From contig NZ_RHOC01000014.1 of assembly GCF_003946145.1 (NCBI RefSeq), positions 1 to 42,275 of the forward strand: a stretch of 42,275 nt of DNA. The letters run 5' to 3'. The DNA is from Levilactobacillus huananensis. Its GTDB lineage: Bacteria; Bacillota; Bacilli; Lactobacillales; Lactobacillaceae. Numbering within the stretch: position 1 is the stretch's first letter; each line of letters starts with the position of its first letter. Shown here piece after piece: positions 7,809-16,544 of this stretch. A model generated the notes under the pieces. That model was not told where the DNA came from and made no database searches. It was given only the letters and a program-made list of their open reading frames with translations. A program made the translations under genes and the position numbers.

Positions 7809-8060
7809 TATCCAATCACCTCATCTAAAAATGATAACAGTTTTTACAGTAACGTACAAATAGAGCTATTTTATTCACCAATAGTATAGCATGACAGCCG
7901 TCGTAAGATGGAATGAGGCCCGTTAAAAAAAGGTTAAGGTTAAAGGAAAAGACAGGAACCCAGAATAAAAGTTATTCGTGAGAAAGAGCAGACGAACGTA
8001 TGTTTTTCTGGTAAAATGTGACAGAGAGTTTGAACGGTTTGAGAGAGAGGGGAATTAGAA

Positions 8061-8894
8061 ATGAGTAAGCGACATTATCACAGGGGGCGCCGCGGACGGA
8101 CCTCAATTGTAGCGGCAATTCTGCTGATTATGATTGGGGCCATTGGGGGACTGAGTTCACAGGGAAACCCGACAGCTGAGAAGCTCACCCAGACGGCTAG
8201 CAACGCAGTCACTCAGATTACGGGAGGATCGCGTAGCCAGTCCGATCAAAATGGTGGGGCTCAGACACCGAAACAGTCGGTGGCTACCAAAAAATTAGCC
8301 GAGTTGAAGTATACGGGAACTCAGATCGTGGCGGTTAATCATAATGAACCAACCTTCACGAAGGCTGACCTGTCCCTCAAGCAAGGGTCCTGGGCGAAAT
8401 ATGGCGCCCTAGACACTAGTAATCGGGTGACAACGGCTAATGCCATGTTAAGCAAATCAACGATGCCTACGGCCAAGCGAGAACCCCTGTATGTTAATCC
8501 AACTGGGTGGCGAAATAAGCCGTACACGGTTAACGGGAAGCGGGGGTATTTGTATAACCGAAGTCACCTGATTGGGTATCAACTGACCGGTCAGAATAAC
8601 AATCTGAAGAATCTGATGACCGGGACGCGTTCCCTGAATGATCCGGGGATGACGGCTTACGAGAATCCGGTGGCAAGTTATCTGAAGGCCAATCCTAGCA
8701 ATCACATCCGTTACCAGGTCCAACCGGTCTTTCGAGGAAACGAACTGGTCGCTCGTGGGGTACACATGCAAGCTGAATCTGTTGAAGGCAAGGGCATTTC
8801 TTACAATGTCTATATCTTCAATATTCAAGCCGGCATCAAGATTAACTATGATAATGGGAGTAGCCAGCTTGGCGATCCTGCGGCGGCATTTTAG
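8061..8894 (+). CDS. Secreted/membrane-anchored DNA/RNA non-specific endonuclease (NucA/EndA type)
   Basis: A 277-residue protein with a basic N terminus and one hydrophobic segment (SIVAAILLIMIGAIGGLSS, about 15-33) acting as a signal or anchor. A serine/glutamine-rich linker follows. The nuclease domain from about residue 85 has YNRSHLIGYQLTGQ, the variant of the DRGH motif used by Gram-positive DNA/RNA non-specific endonucleases of the beta-beta-alpha-metal fold. His169 is the likely general base, and the N of NNNLKNLMTGTR the likely metal ligand. Such enzymes degrade extracellular DNA for nutrients or act in DNA uptake, like pneumococcal EndA. The ribosome site is GAGAGAGGGG. A TGGTAAAAT element near 8011-8019 may be the -10. 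Confidence 0.88.
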   Translation: MSKRHYHRGRRGRTSIVAAILLIMIGAIGGLSSQGNPTAEKLTQTASNAVTQITGGSRSQSDQNGGAQTPKQSVATKKLAELKYTGTQIVAVNHNEPTFTKADLSLKQGSWAKYGALDTSNRVTTANAMLSKSTMPTAKREPLYVNPTGWRNKPYTVNGKRGYLYNRSHLIGYQLTGQNNNLKNLMTGTRSLNDPGMTAYENPVASYLKANPSNHIRYQVQPVFRGNELVARGVHMQAESVEGKGISYNVYIFNIQAGIKINYDNGSSQLGDPAAAF

Positions 8895-8910
8895 CCGAAA
8901 AGATAAAAAC

Positions 8911-8942
8911 GGCATCGACTTAACAGTCGGTGTCGCTTTTTA
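8911..8942 (+). terminator. Rho-independent terminator after the nuclease gene
   Basis: GGCATCGACT pairs with AGTCGGTGTC (two G-U pairs) around TAAC and is followed by GCTTTTTAG. Its T run overlaps the stop of the convergent 50-residue gene. Confidence 0.85.
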
Positions 8943-9092
8943 GTGACGATTCATATAACGGTAAATGAGATAGAGAACCAGTCCGGCCAGCAGGATCAGA
9001 CCAACGGTAGGATTGTCACGGAAAATCCAACGGATGGCACGGAAGGTTCCGGTGCCATGTAGGCCGCCAAGTAAGGCAAAGAGTCTGGGCAT
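8940..9092 (-). CDS. Small membrane protein, 50 residues
   Basis: Begins MPRLFALLGGLHGTGTFRAI and has one clear membrane segment (TVGLILLAGLVLYLIYRYM, about residues 29-47) before a basic end. GGAGG lies eight to nine bases before the ATG. No family is recognised. It is transcribed towards the nuclease gene and its stop lies in the T run of that gene's terminator. The good ribosome site and membrane-helix design support a real gene. Confidence 0.6.
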   Translation of the reverse strand: MPRLFALLGGLHGTGTFRAIRWIFRDNPTVGLILLAGLVLYLIYRYMNRH

Positions 9093-9216
9093 GATAGCTA
9101 ACCTCCTAAATTTTTTTCTGGAGAAGTAAGTAAAAGTTAAATAAAATTAAAGACATTTACACGGATTGGCGTATGATAAAAAAAGAAAGTGTTTTGTTTA
9201 ATGAGGAGGGTTACTG

Positions 9217-10674
9217 GTGAACGTGAATTTTGTGCTGATCTTGGATATTATCGTCATTTTGAATACGGCGTTAGCCTTCGTGACGGTTTTCCGAGAAAAA
9301 CGCGACATTGCGGCAACTTGGGCCTGGATGTTAGTGCTAGTTTTACTGCCGGTAGTTGGGTTTATCGCCTATGCCTTCATCGGACGGAAACTACCGAAGA
9401 ACCGAATGTTTCGACTGCAGCGGCAGGTGGCCGTCCAGTTAAATGAACGGTTGGACCAGCAGCGTGAACAGTTGGGAACGGAAATTATGCCCGCCGATAA
9501 GATTAGTCATTCGGTCATTAATATGGTGAATATGTTTATGGAAACCGATCAGGCCTTTTTGGCCCGTAAGAATCGCGTGCGCATTTTCACCAATGGACAT
9601 GACCTCTTTCACACCATGATGGAGGATATTGAGGGCGCCAAATCCAGCATTCATATCGAATTTTACACCTTTTATAACGATCAGATCGGAAATGACATCT
9701 TAGATCTTTTGGTTAAAAAAGCCGCTGAAGGGGTTGAAGTCCGCGTCATCTATGATCCGTGGGGCTCAATGGGAACCTGGAAACGGTTCTTTAAACCCTT
9801 GATGGACGTCGGCGGTCACGTGGAACCCTTCCTGGGTGTTCGCTCGGCGGTGATTGACTTCCGTCTAAACTTCCGTGATCACCGGAAGATCGTGACGGTT
9901 GATGGCAAAGTTGGCTACGTCGGTGGTTTCAATATTGGGGACCAATACCTCGGTCGCAAGAAAAAATTTGGGAACTGGCGCGATACGCACTTGCGCATCG
10001 TGGGTTCCGCGGTCTTTTCGCTCCAGGCACGCTTCATGCTTGACTGGAATGCCACCGATCGTGACCACCCCTTCGTAGACGATCGGATCGATTCTCGATA
10101 CTTTCCAATTACGAAGGTCAAGGGGACTACGAGTCTACAGATTGTTTCTAGTGGACCGGATTCCGACTTACAACAGATTAAGATGGGATACATGCGCTTG
10201 ATTCAAACGGCAGAGAAGAGTCTGTGGATTCAGACGCCGTATTTGATTCCCGACGACAGTGTCTTGGATTCTTTGCGGATCGCCGCGATGGCTGGTATTG
10301 ATGTTCGGATCATGATTCCTGACAAGCCAGATCATGCTTTCGTTTATCGGGCGACGCAGTACTATGCTCGACAGTTGGCGGATGATGGCGTCAAGATTTA
10401 CTACTATCATGATGGGTTTATTCATGCCAAGACGATGGTTATCGATGGGAAGATTTCTTCCGTAGGGTCCGCCAATATGGACTACCGAAGCTTCAAGTTG
10501 AATTTCGAGATTAGTGCCTTTATTTACGATGAACAGATTGCACAACAGCTGACGGCTATTTATGAAACAGATATTCACAACAGTGAGTTGATCACGCCAG
10601 AGATGTTTGATCAGCAGTCGGCTTACTTGAAATTTAAGCAAACGGCTTCACGTTTATTATCGCCAATCTTATAA
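9217..10674 (+). CDS. cls: Cardiolipin synthase
   Basis: Condenses two phosphatidylglycerols to cardiolipin and glycerol at the cytoplasmic membrane. The 485-residue length and layout are typical: two N-terminal membrane helices (about residues 2-20 and 30-52), then two phospholipase D (HKD) domains. The first HKD motif is FRDHRKIVTVDGKVGYVGG (His222, Lys224) and the second HAKTMVIDGKISSVGSANMD (His403, Lys405). Translation starts with GTG at 9217, with GAGGAGGG a few bases upstream; downstream ATGs would cut into the first helix. Cardiolipin often rises under acid or stationary stress. The gene is monocistronic, and the next transcribed unit appears to be a small RNA. Confidence 0.95.
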   Translation: MNVNFVLILDIIVILNTALAFVTVFREKRDIAATWAWMLVLVLLPVVGFIAYAFIGRKLPKNRMFRLQRQVAVQLNERLDQQREQLGTEIMPADKISHSVINMVNMFMETDQAFLARKNRVRIFTNGHDLFHTMMEDIEGAKSSIHIEFYTFYNDQIGNDILDLLVKKAAEGVEVRVIYDPWGSMGTWKRFFKPLMDVGGHVEPFLGVRSAVIDFRLNFRDHRKIVTVDGKVGYVGGFNIGDQYLGRKKKFGNWRDTHLRIVGSAVFSLQARFMLDWNATDRDHPFVDDRIDSRYFPITKVKGTTSLQIVSSGPDSDLQQIKMGYMRLIQTAEKSLWIQTPYLIPDDSVLDSLRIAAMAGIDVRIMIPDKPDHAFVYRATQYYARQLADDGVKIYYYHDGFIHAKTMVIDGKISSVGSANMDYRSFKLNFEISAFIYDEQIAQQLTAIYETDIHNSELITPEMFDQQSAYLKFKQTASRLLSPIL

Positions 10675-10708
10675 GCCATTTCAGTAGTGGTTTATCGCGG
10701 ACAGGTGG

Positions 10709-10714
10709 TATGAT
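10709..10714 (+). promoter_or_regulatory. Extended -10 promoter element upstream of the small RNA candidate
   Basis: TGGTATGAT (TG at 10706-10707, -10 hexamer TATGAT at 10709-10714) is an extended -10 element. No good -35 is seen. A start near 10721 is predicted. Confidence 0.45.
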
Positions 10715-10720
10715 GAAGAC

Positions 10721-10843
10721 GTTGAAGGTCGTGGTGCTTAGCCACCGGATTGAGGCCGGGAGAACCGGTCGGTTGGCAGGGCAGACCCGCAGCAGCAATA
10801 GGTAGTATGTGTGAGAGGCGAGGACGCGGGTCCTCGCCTCTTT
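10721..10843 (+). ncRNA. Candidate structured small RNA, unidentified
   Basis: Between cls and the yfhO-like gene lies a GC-rich, non-coding 120-base stretch bounded by an extended -10 and a perfect hairpin (GAGGCGAGGAC / GTCCTCGCCTC, 10814-10840, loop GCGG, then only TTT). Inside are further hairpins: GTGG/CCAC at 10731-10745; GGCCGG-GAGAA-CCGGTC at 10754-10770; and GGG-CAGA-CCC at 10779-10788 followed by GCAGCAGCAA. Composition and structure differ from the AT-richer DNA around it. I could not match it to SRP, tmRNA, RNase P, T-box, TPP or purine riboswitch signatures. It could be an sRNA or, less likely, a leader of the gene 210 bases downstream, which has its own promoter. Confidence 0.5.
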
Positions 10844-10926
10844 GGGTTTCCCGGTGCATTTTTCAAAGGGTCAAAAATCAAGGTATGAACCCGGTCATTC
10901 CCCAGCAAATTTTAATCCGGATTTGG

Positions 10927-10932
10927 TAGAAT
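10927..10932 (+). promoter_or_regulatory. Extended -10 of the yfhO-like gene
   Basis: TGGTAGAAT (hexamer TAGAAT, TG one base upstream) lies about 120 bases before the ATG at 11055. The rest of 10844-11054 shows no gene. Confidence 0.4.
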
Positions 10933-11054
10933 CAATTCTTAAAACAAGTGACCTTGGCGGGAAAATCTCGCGGTTGAACGGGTCAATAAAAATGGGGTAT
11001 CGGACAGGGAATTAGCCTGCCGGTAAGTGAACTGTGAGTATTGGAGGAAACAAG

Positions 11055-14000
11055 ATGAAGATTGCGCGACATCGTTGGCCGCTGTGGCTGCTGTATACAA
11101 TCGCCTTTGCTATCATTGCGGCGGCGAGCTTTGGGGTGTTGGCCATGGCTAACCGAACCTTGATTTGGAATATGGACGGCGTCAATCAGCATTATCCCTT
11201 GATGCGTACGTTCCATCAGATCCTCCATCGCCAAGGCCTAGGGGGCGTGGCGGGGTGGTCATGGACTTTCGGCTTAGGAGCCGATAAACTGACAACGTTG
11301 GCCTACTACGTTCTGGGTGATCCCTTTGCCTATGTGCTAGCACTCCTCCCGTTACGCCTAATGGAGGCGGGGTATGGGGTACTGGTGATTTTGCGCCTAT
11401 ATGCAGCTGGTTTAGCCTTTCTGGCCTTCAGCCGTTGCTATGCCTTTACGCCGGGGAGTCGGCTATTAGGGACGCTGACCTACACCTTCACGGGGTATTC
11501 CCTGATGATTGGGGTGCACCATCCCTTCTTCATCTTACCGATGCTCTGGTTCCCACTACTCTTACTGGGCATCGAGCGCGTCTTTGCTGGTAAGGGCTGG
11601 CGTTTGCTGGGTCTCGTCACGGGACTCGCCGTTTTGAGTAACTTTTATTTTGCTTACATATTAGGGTTGGGCAGTCTCTGTTACGCGGTGATTCGTTACT
11701 TTAGTCTGCGTTCCCAGGGCCGACTAACCCTTAAGATTCGCACGATCTGCTGGCAATTAGTGGTTGCCGCGATCACAGGACTGTTCTTTGCTGGTGTATT
11801 ATTGGTGCCGGCTGGGGTCATGATGCTCCAGTCTACGCGGACGCTGTCGACGTTTGCCAATGGGTTATGGGTCTATCCGGCCAGTTATTACCTGACTTTG
11901 GGAAATGCAGTCCTGACCACCGGTAACGTCCTTAATTACTGGGCAATCTTGGGAATGAGTGGCCTGACGTTTTTAGGATGTGGCTATACGCTACGTCATT
12001 GGCGCCAATACCATGACTTGGCGTTGACACTGGGACTCATCGTGGTTGGGCTTGCGTTTCCAGCCGTGGCGGCGTTCTTCAATGTTATGTCGACGCCGTC
12101 CAACCGCTGGTTGCTCTTGGCGACGATTCCCTTTAACCTGGCCACGATGGTATTAGGAGATCACTTGTTTAGTCTGTCCAAGGGGGATCGTCGTTTTCTA
12201 ACGGGCCTGGCGGCGGCTTTAATTCTGGTGGTTTACGCCAGCAATGGGTTTGTTTTCAGTAATCCGCGCCGCAATCTGATTACTTATGGCCTCTTTTTAG
12301 CTTTGGTCGTCGTTGTCGTTGGTGGCCATCAGTGGTCACGACGCTGGGTTGTGGGGCTACTGGGAACATTGGTGGGGTTAAACCTGATCAGCAACGCCTG
12401 GGGTTATTATGATCCCGATGCCGGCGTGCAGGCAACTCAGCAGTTACGAAATCAGGATGCCACGCGCTACATCACGGCGTATTTTGATGGCGCACAACAG
12501 GGCCTCAGTCAAACGCCATTTAGTCGGGTCAACACAGCGCCTAACTTTAATTTACAGCGGACAGTAGGGAACAACATGACCATGGCCCATGACCTTCATG
12601 GGGTAATGTCGTATTTCTCCGTCCAAAATGGGCACCTGGGCCAGTTCAGTCAGGATGTCAAAAATGCCGAGTATGCCATGAATTCCCCCTTAGGACAACT
12701 GGATGGGCGCACAGCACTGAATCAGATTCTCGGGGTAAAGACGCTTTTTGCTCGGGACGATCAGGTTCAAAATGGTACAGCATTGCCTTACGGTTATCAT
12801 GCCGGGAAGCGAATTTACCCGGAAGAGTCAGTCTATGGCCTTTCCAATGGCACGGGAACCCGACGATTGACTACGAATTTGAACTTTCCCTTAATTTATA
12901 CGCAGCCGCAGGTGCTGACGCAAAAACAATGGCGTCGATTGTCTGCGGTAGACCGCGAGCGTAGCCTCACACAGGCCGCGGTGGTTCCGGGTAATCAAAC
13001 TAAGGTGGCCGAGGCTAACTATCATTCACCAGCACGCCACCTGAGCTACACCGTGACGGCCAATACGATTCCCGTACTGGATAGCCCCAACAAGGTTATT
13101 CAGTATCGATTGAAACAGGCCGAGGTTGGCCAAAAGAAGACGCTTAATGACAAACAGCTGGCAACCTTTGGTCAAACCTTGAAGGCGCCAAAACTGACTC
13201 TGGATCAGAACGGCCTTATGAGTCGCCAGGACGAGCAGACTTACGGGCCAATCGTTCAGATTAAACAGAATCAGGAAGCACTTCAGCGGGTTCTCAAGGC
13301 TAATCAGCGGATAGTTTTACGGAATGCCCAGGCCAACGCAACGGGACTTCATCAAGTAACGAGTGACGTTCAGGGCCAGCCAATTCAGTATACGTTGACA
13401 ATACAACGGCCCAAACAAGCTGAGGGAACAGAACTGTATCTAGCCTTTGACGGGATCAGTGCGACCCGCCAGTCGACGCGTCAACAACTTAAACAACAAG
13501 AAAATTCAAGCATCTTTGGGAGCACGCCTCTCTCGGCTTTGACGAAGCTTGATTCATGGCGGGAAGCTGTTCGGACCCCTGATCTTGGCGATTATTGGGT
13601 TACAGCTAAAACTCGAAATGGTCGCAATAGCTTTTCTCAATTTGGGATCGATAATCTTTCAGATTATGAGCCTAAGCACAACGTTCTTTTAAACCTCGGT
13701 TATTCAAAACAGCGGCGTGAGACTATTGACATTACGTTCAGTGCGACCCGGCAGATCGATTTTAAAAAGGTCAACCTGATCGCCATGCCCTATGGTAAAG
13801 ACTACGATCGCCAGGTCCACGCCATTCAATATCGGGGAATCCGGGCGGCCACAGTTCACGATAATCGCGTTACCGGGACGGTCGAGAACACCCAGTCGAG
13901 CTGGCTGACGACCTCGATTCCTTACTCGACCGGGTGGCGGTTACGAATTGATGGTAAGAAAGTCCCAACCCAGATCGTCAATGACGGGTTCGTTGGGGCC

Positions 14001-14144
14001 CCAATGAAGGCTGGTGACCACCACATCGAACTGACCTACCGAACACCGGGACTTGCGGGTGGCTGGATTTTGACTATTCTTGGTGGCATAAGCCTTGCTA
14101 GTGGTCTGGTCATGCAAGGGTGGCGGCGTTATCGACGGAAATAA
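11055..14144 (+). CDS. YfhO-family polytopic membrane protein (putative glycosyl transfer to wall polymers)
   Basis: A 1029-residue membrane protein of the YfhO family (PF09586). The first half has about 12 hydrophobic segments. A conserved N-terminal stretch, IWNMDGVNQHYPLMRTF, carries the acidic residue in the first extracellular loop typical of GT-C-fold enzymes. The region after about residue 440 is a large extracytoplasmic domain, and a last TM (GGWILTILGGISLASGLVM) is followed by a basic tail. In Bacillus and Listeria, YfhO proteins glycosylate lipoteichoic acid with undecaprenyl-phosphate sugars made by a GtcA/CsbB partner. No partner gene is adjacent here, so the substrate is inferred from the family only. 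GGAGGA lies six bases before the ATG; a GTG at 11034 has no such site. Confidence 0.85.
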   Translation: MKIARHRWPLWLLYTIAFAIIAAASFGVLAMANRTLIWNMDGVNQHYPLMRTFHQILHRQGLGGVAGWSWTFGLGADKLTTLAYYVLGDPFAYVLALLPLRLMEAGYGVLVILRLYAAGLAFLAFSRCYAFTPGSRLLGTLTYTFTGYSLMIGVHHPFFILPMLWFPLLLLGIERVFAGKGWRLLGLVTGLAVLSNFYFAYILGLGSLCYAVIRYFSLRSQGRLTLKIRTICWQLVVAAITGLFFAGVLLVPAGVMMLQSTRTLSTFANGLWVYPASYYLTLGNAVLTTGNVLNYWAILGMSGLTFLGCGYTLRHWRQYHDLALTLGLIVVGLAFPAVAAFFNVMSTPSNRWLLLATIPFNLATMVLGDHLFSLSKGDRRFLTGLAAALILVVYASNGFVFSNPRRNLITYGLFLALVVVVVGGHQWSRRWVVGLLGTLVGLNLISNAWGYYDPDAGVQATQQLRNQDATRYITAYFDGAQQGLSQTPFSRVNTAPNFNLQRTVGNNMTMAHDLHGVMSYFSVQNGHLGQFSQDVKNAEYAMNSPLGQLDGRTALNQILGVKTLFARDDQVQNGTALPYGYHAGKRIYPEESVYGLSNGTGTRRLTTNLNFPLIYTQPQVLTQKQWRRLSAVDRERSLTQAAVVPGNQTKVAEANYHSPARHLSYTVTANTIPVLDSPNKVIQYRLKQAEVGQKKTLNDKQLATFGQTLKAPKLTLDQNGLMSRQDEQTYGPIVQIKQNQEALQRVLKANQRIVLRNAQANATGLHQVTSDVQGQPIQYTLTIQRPKQAEGTELYLAFDGISATRQSTRQQLKQQENSSIFGSTPLSALTKLDSWREAVRTPDLGDYWVTAKTRNGRNSFSQFGIDNLSDYEPKHNVLLNLGYSKQRRETIDITFSATRQIDFKKVNLIAMPYGKDYDRQVHAIQYRGIRAATVHDNRVTGTVENTQSSWLTTSIPYSTGWRLRIDGKKVPTQIVNDGFVGAPMKAGDHHIELTYRTPGLAGGWILTILGGISLASGLVMQGWRRYRRK

Positions 14145-14179
14145 AGGGCAGCTATAACCCAGGAAATTAAGCGAAATTA

Positions 14180-14219
14180 AAAAGACAGCGTGACCAGTTT
14201 GACTGGTCACGCTGTCTTT
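14180..14219. terminator. Bidirectional terminator between convergent genes
   Basis: AAAGACAGCGTGACCAG and CTGGTCACGCTGTCTTT form a perfect 17-bp stem around TTTGA, with A/T runs on both sides, so it can end both the yfhO-like gene and the permease gene. Confidence 0.95.
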
Positions 14220-14232
14220 AGTTAGAGGCGGT

Positions 14233-15543
14233 TTAGCCTGCATTTAAAATCCAAAGGAAGATGACGAAGACCACGGCAAGGCCATACATCATGGGGCCCA
14301 CTTCCTTACCACGCTTGGCGGCAATCATGGTTAAGGGATAGGTGATGAAGCCCAGAGCAATGCCATCGGAGATACTGTAAGTTAGGGGCATTCCCAAAAC
14401 AATCAGAAAGGCTGGTGCGGCAACTTCAAACTTTTCCCAGTGAATACCCTTTAAGGATTGGGCCATGAGAACCCCAACGATAATCAAGGCTGGTGCCGTG
14501 ACTTGATTGGTTACGACAGCCAATAGTGGGGAGAAGAAGGCACCGAAGATGAAGAGAATTCCAGTGACGATCGCGGTAAAACCAGTTCGCCCACCCACGG
14601 CAATGCCGGCGGATGATTCGACGAAGGCGCCCATTGGGGAGGTACCCAGTAAAGACCCCACAACCATCGTACTGGAATCGGCCATTAAGGCCTTACCGAT
14701 TCGTGGTAACTTATTGTCCTTAACTAATCCAGCTTGTTCAGCCAGACCGACTAAGGTCCCGGTGGTATCGAAGAAGGTTACTAACAGAAAGGTCAGAACG
14801 ACCACGACGAGTTGAATTGAGTTGATACTTCCAATGTGTGTTAGGCCCACTAGGAAGGTGGAATGGATGCTAGGAATTGGCGCAATCAGGTGACTTGGCA
14901 ATGGAATCAAACCTGTGAGAAGACCCAGAATGGAATTGGCCACCATTCCGATAAAGATGGCACCGGGGACCTTGGCACTCATGAGGATTAGGGTGACTAA
15001 GAGGCCAAAGATGGTTAACCAAGTACTCCCGACTTGCAGGGAACCCAAGGTCACCACAGTGGACTTGTCAGCGGCAACGAGGCCACCTTGACTGAGGCCA
15101 ATGAAGGCAATAAATAACCCAATACCGGCACTAATGGCCATTTTAAGATCACGTGGAATGGCGTCAACGACCATTTCACGGAGCTTGAATGCCGTTAAAA
15201 CCATGAAGAGTAGTGAGGCCACAAAGACCCCGGCCAACGCCGTTTCCCATGGGACCTTCATACCAATAACGACAGAGTAAGCGAAGAAAGCGTTGATTCC
15301 TAAGCTAGCCGAAATAGCGATGGGATAATTGGCCATGATTCCCATGACGAAACACCCGAAGGCAGAGGCAAAGGCAGTTGCGGTGAATACTGCCCCTTGG
15401 CTAATTCCAGAGGCCCCGAGGACCTGTGGGTTAACGAAGAGAATGTACGCCATGGAAACGAAGGTGGTGAGGCCGGCTAGAATCTCGGTTCTAAAGTTGG
15501 TATTTAGCTCATTAAAATGAAAATAGTTGGCAATCTTTTGCAT
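14233..15543 (-). CDS. pbuG: Guanine/hypoxanthine permease, NCS2 AzgA-type
   Basis: A 436-residue, roughly 13-TM nucleobase:proton symporter of the AzgA/PbuG branch of the NCS2 family. Recognisable blocks are NTNFRTEILAGLTTFVSMAYILFVNP at the N terminus (quoted in part: TEILAGLTTFVSMAYI), SASLGINAFFAY (first signature), FFDTTGTLVGLAEQAGL and SSAGIAVGGRTGFTA (second substrate-binding motif). It brings hypoxanthine and guanine into the cell for salvage. The ATG at 15543 is preceded by GAGGAGCGC. PurBox-like sequences in the upstream region suggest control by PurR together with PRPP. PbuG and PbuO cannot be told apart here. Confidence 0.93.
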   Translation of the reverse strand: MQKIANYFHFNELNTNFRTEILAGLTTFVSMAYILFVNPQVLGASGISQGAVFTATAFASAFGCFVMGIMANYPIAISASLGINAFFAYSVVIGMKVPWETALAGVFVASLLFMVLTAFKLREMVVDAIPRDLKMAISAGIGLFIAFIGLSQGGLVAADKSTVVTLGSLQVGSTWLTIFGLLVTLILMSAKVPGAIFIGMVANSILGLLTGLIPLPSHLIAPIPSIHSTFLVGLTHIGSINSIQLVVVVLTFLLVTFFDTTGTLVGLAEQAGLVKDNKLPRIGKALMADSSTMVVGSLLGTSPMGAFVESSAGIAVGGRTGFTAIVTGILFIFGAFFSPLLAVVTNQVTAPALIIVGVLMAQSLKGIHWEKFEVAAPAFLIVLGMPLTYSISDGIALGFITYPLTMIAAKRGKEVGPMMYGLAVVFVIFLWILNAG

Positions 15544-15579
15544 GAATCAGCGCTCCTCAGTAATTTATTTGATTAAAAG

Positions 15580-15604
15580 ACGAACATTAATGACTATTGT
15601 TCGT
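15580..15604. promoter_or_regulatory. Inverted pair of PurBox-like sites upstream of pbuG
   Basis: ACGAACATT (15580-15588) and GTTCGT (15599-15604) form an inverted pair with the CGAAC core of Gram-positive PurBoxes, in the untranslated leader of pbuG. Known PurR sites of Bacillus and Lactococcus are paired CGAA-containing boxes; the spacing here is shorter than usual, so PurR binding is an inference. No purine-riboswitch core was found in 15544-15865. Confidence 0.5.
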
Positions 15605-15676
15605 GTATTTGTCGGTAAATACTCCTTAAAGAGCTTAACATTTTTCTCTTTTAGAAGCAATCACGAATTAACATAT

Positions 15677-15701
15677 ATTTTATAAAAATAATGTTCGTAT
15701 T
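15677..15701 (-). promoter_or_regulatory. Putative pbuG promoter with a third PurBox-like motif
   Basis: On the minus strand AATACGAACATTATT (about 15688-15701) is followed by TATAAAAT (15677-15684), a good -10. The box overlaps the region between -35 and -10, where a repressor or activator could act. Confidence 0.45.
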
Positions 15702-15865
15702 AATAAAAGCGAAATTAACGTTGAACGAAGAAGTTGCTAGAAAAGGTCACAACATTAGAAAGGTCTGTTCATAAATATTGAAAATTCATGAAAATTGGTA
15801 AGGTCGTTATCCCTCGGTGAAGCTTTCTGGTACACTGGGAGGCAAGTAAAAAGGAGCGAGAACTG

Positions 15866-16468
15866 ATGACAACTTTCTTAATTATTGGTGCAACGGCTGT
15901 GGGTCAAAGCGTCGCTGAACGACTATTGGCAGCTGATGCTGGTGCAGTACGTCTTCTGCACACACCACAAGAACATTTAGTGGCCAGTGTGGCGAATCGG
16001 GTAACCGAATACACGGGAGATCTCCAAAAAGAAGCCACCTACCAGGCACCGTTGCAGGGTCAGCCGGTTGTCTTCTCGGCGCTGACTGGAATGGATGTCG
16101 ATCTGGCCTTCGAGGCCTTATTCGACGCGCAGTATCACCAGCGACTGACCTATCCGCGCTTCGTCATGTTGAGTACTGCGGGTGTGGATCACGAGGTTGA
16201 AGGCGACCTGACCTATCCTGGTATTTCGGCCACAGACGAATACCTGAATCAGCAGCGGTATGCCGCCAAACTGGTGGATGAAGCGGAGTTTCCATATACG
16301 ATTCTTCGACCAGTGGCGATGGTTGATCGGCCCGAAGAAGATGCCCAGATTATTCCAGAGGGCCATCCTGTTCCTGCTGGTCAGGTGGCAAGAGAAACGG
16401 TTGCGGCCGTGGCAATGGATGTCCTGTGCAATGGCGGTTATGACTATCAATCGATTGCAATTTGCTAA
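15866..16468 (+). CDS. NAD(P)-binding Rossmann-fold protein (NmrA/SDR-like)
   Basis: A 200-residue protein with an N-terminal dinucleotide-binding motif (TTFLIIGATAVGQSVAERLL; GxxxxGxxVA variant) and a core ending in YAAKLVDEAEFPYTILRPVAM, the atypical-SDR block in which Y and K correspond to the YxxxK pair. This fits the NAD(P)H-binding PF13460 group, which includes nucleoside-sugar-epimerase-like and quinone-reductase-like stress proteins. The substrate cannot be deduced. AAGGAGCG lies about eight bases before the ATG. The next gene follows after 76 bases and may have its own promoter. Confidence 0.8.
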   Translation: MTTFLIIGATAVGQSVAERLLAADAGAVRLLHTPQEHLVASVANRVTEYTGDLQKEATYQAPLQGQPVVFSALTGMDVDLAFEALFDAQYHQRLTYPRFVMLSTAGVDHEVEGDLTYPGISATDEYLNQQRYAAKLVDEAEFPYTILRPVAMVDRPEEDAQIIPEGHPVPAGQVARETVAAVAMDVLCNGGYDYQSIAIC

Positions 16469-16544
16469 ATACAACACAAAGTTAGTTTTTTTCATGGAAA
16501 AGGGTTTGCTCGCACACATAGTTTGTTAAAATAAGGGCAGTGGG

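Noticed and set aside
10721-10843. SRP (4.5S) RNA as identity of the structured RNA
   Set aside because: GCAGCAGC beside a small hairpin recalls SRP domain IV, but the GGAA apical loop and the flanking pairing are not there.
15544-15865. Purine riboswitch upstream of pbuG
   Set aside because: The conserved purine-aptamer junction sequences are not found; PurBox-like motifs are there in their place.
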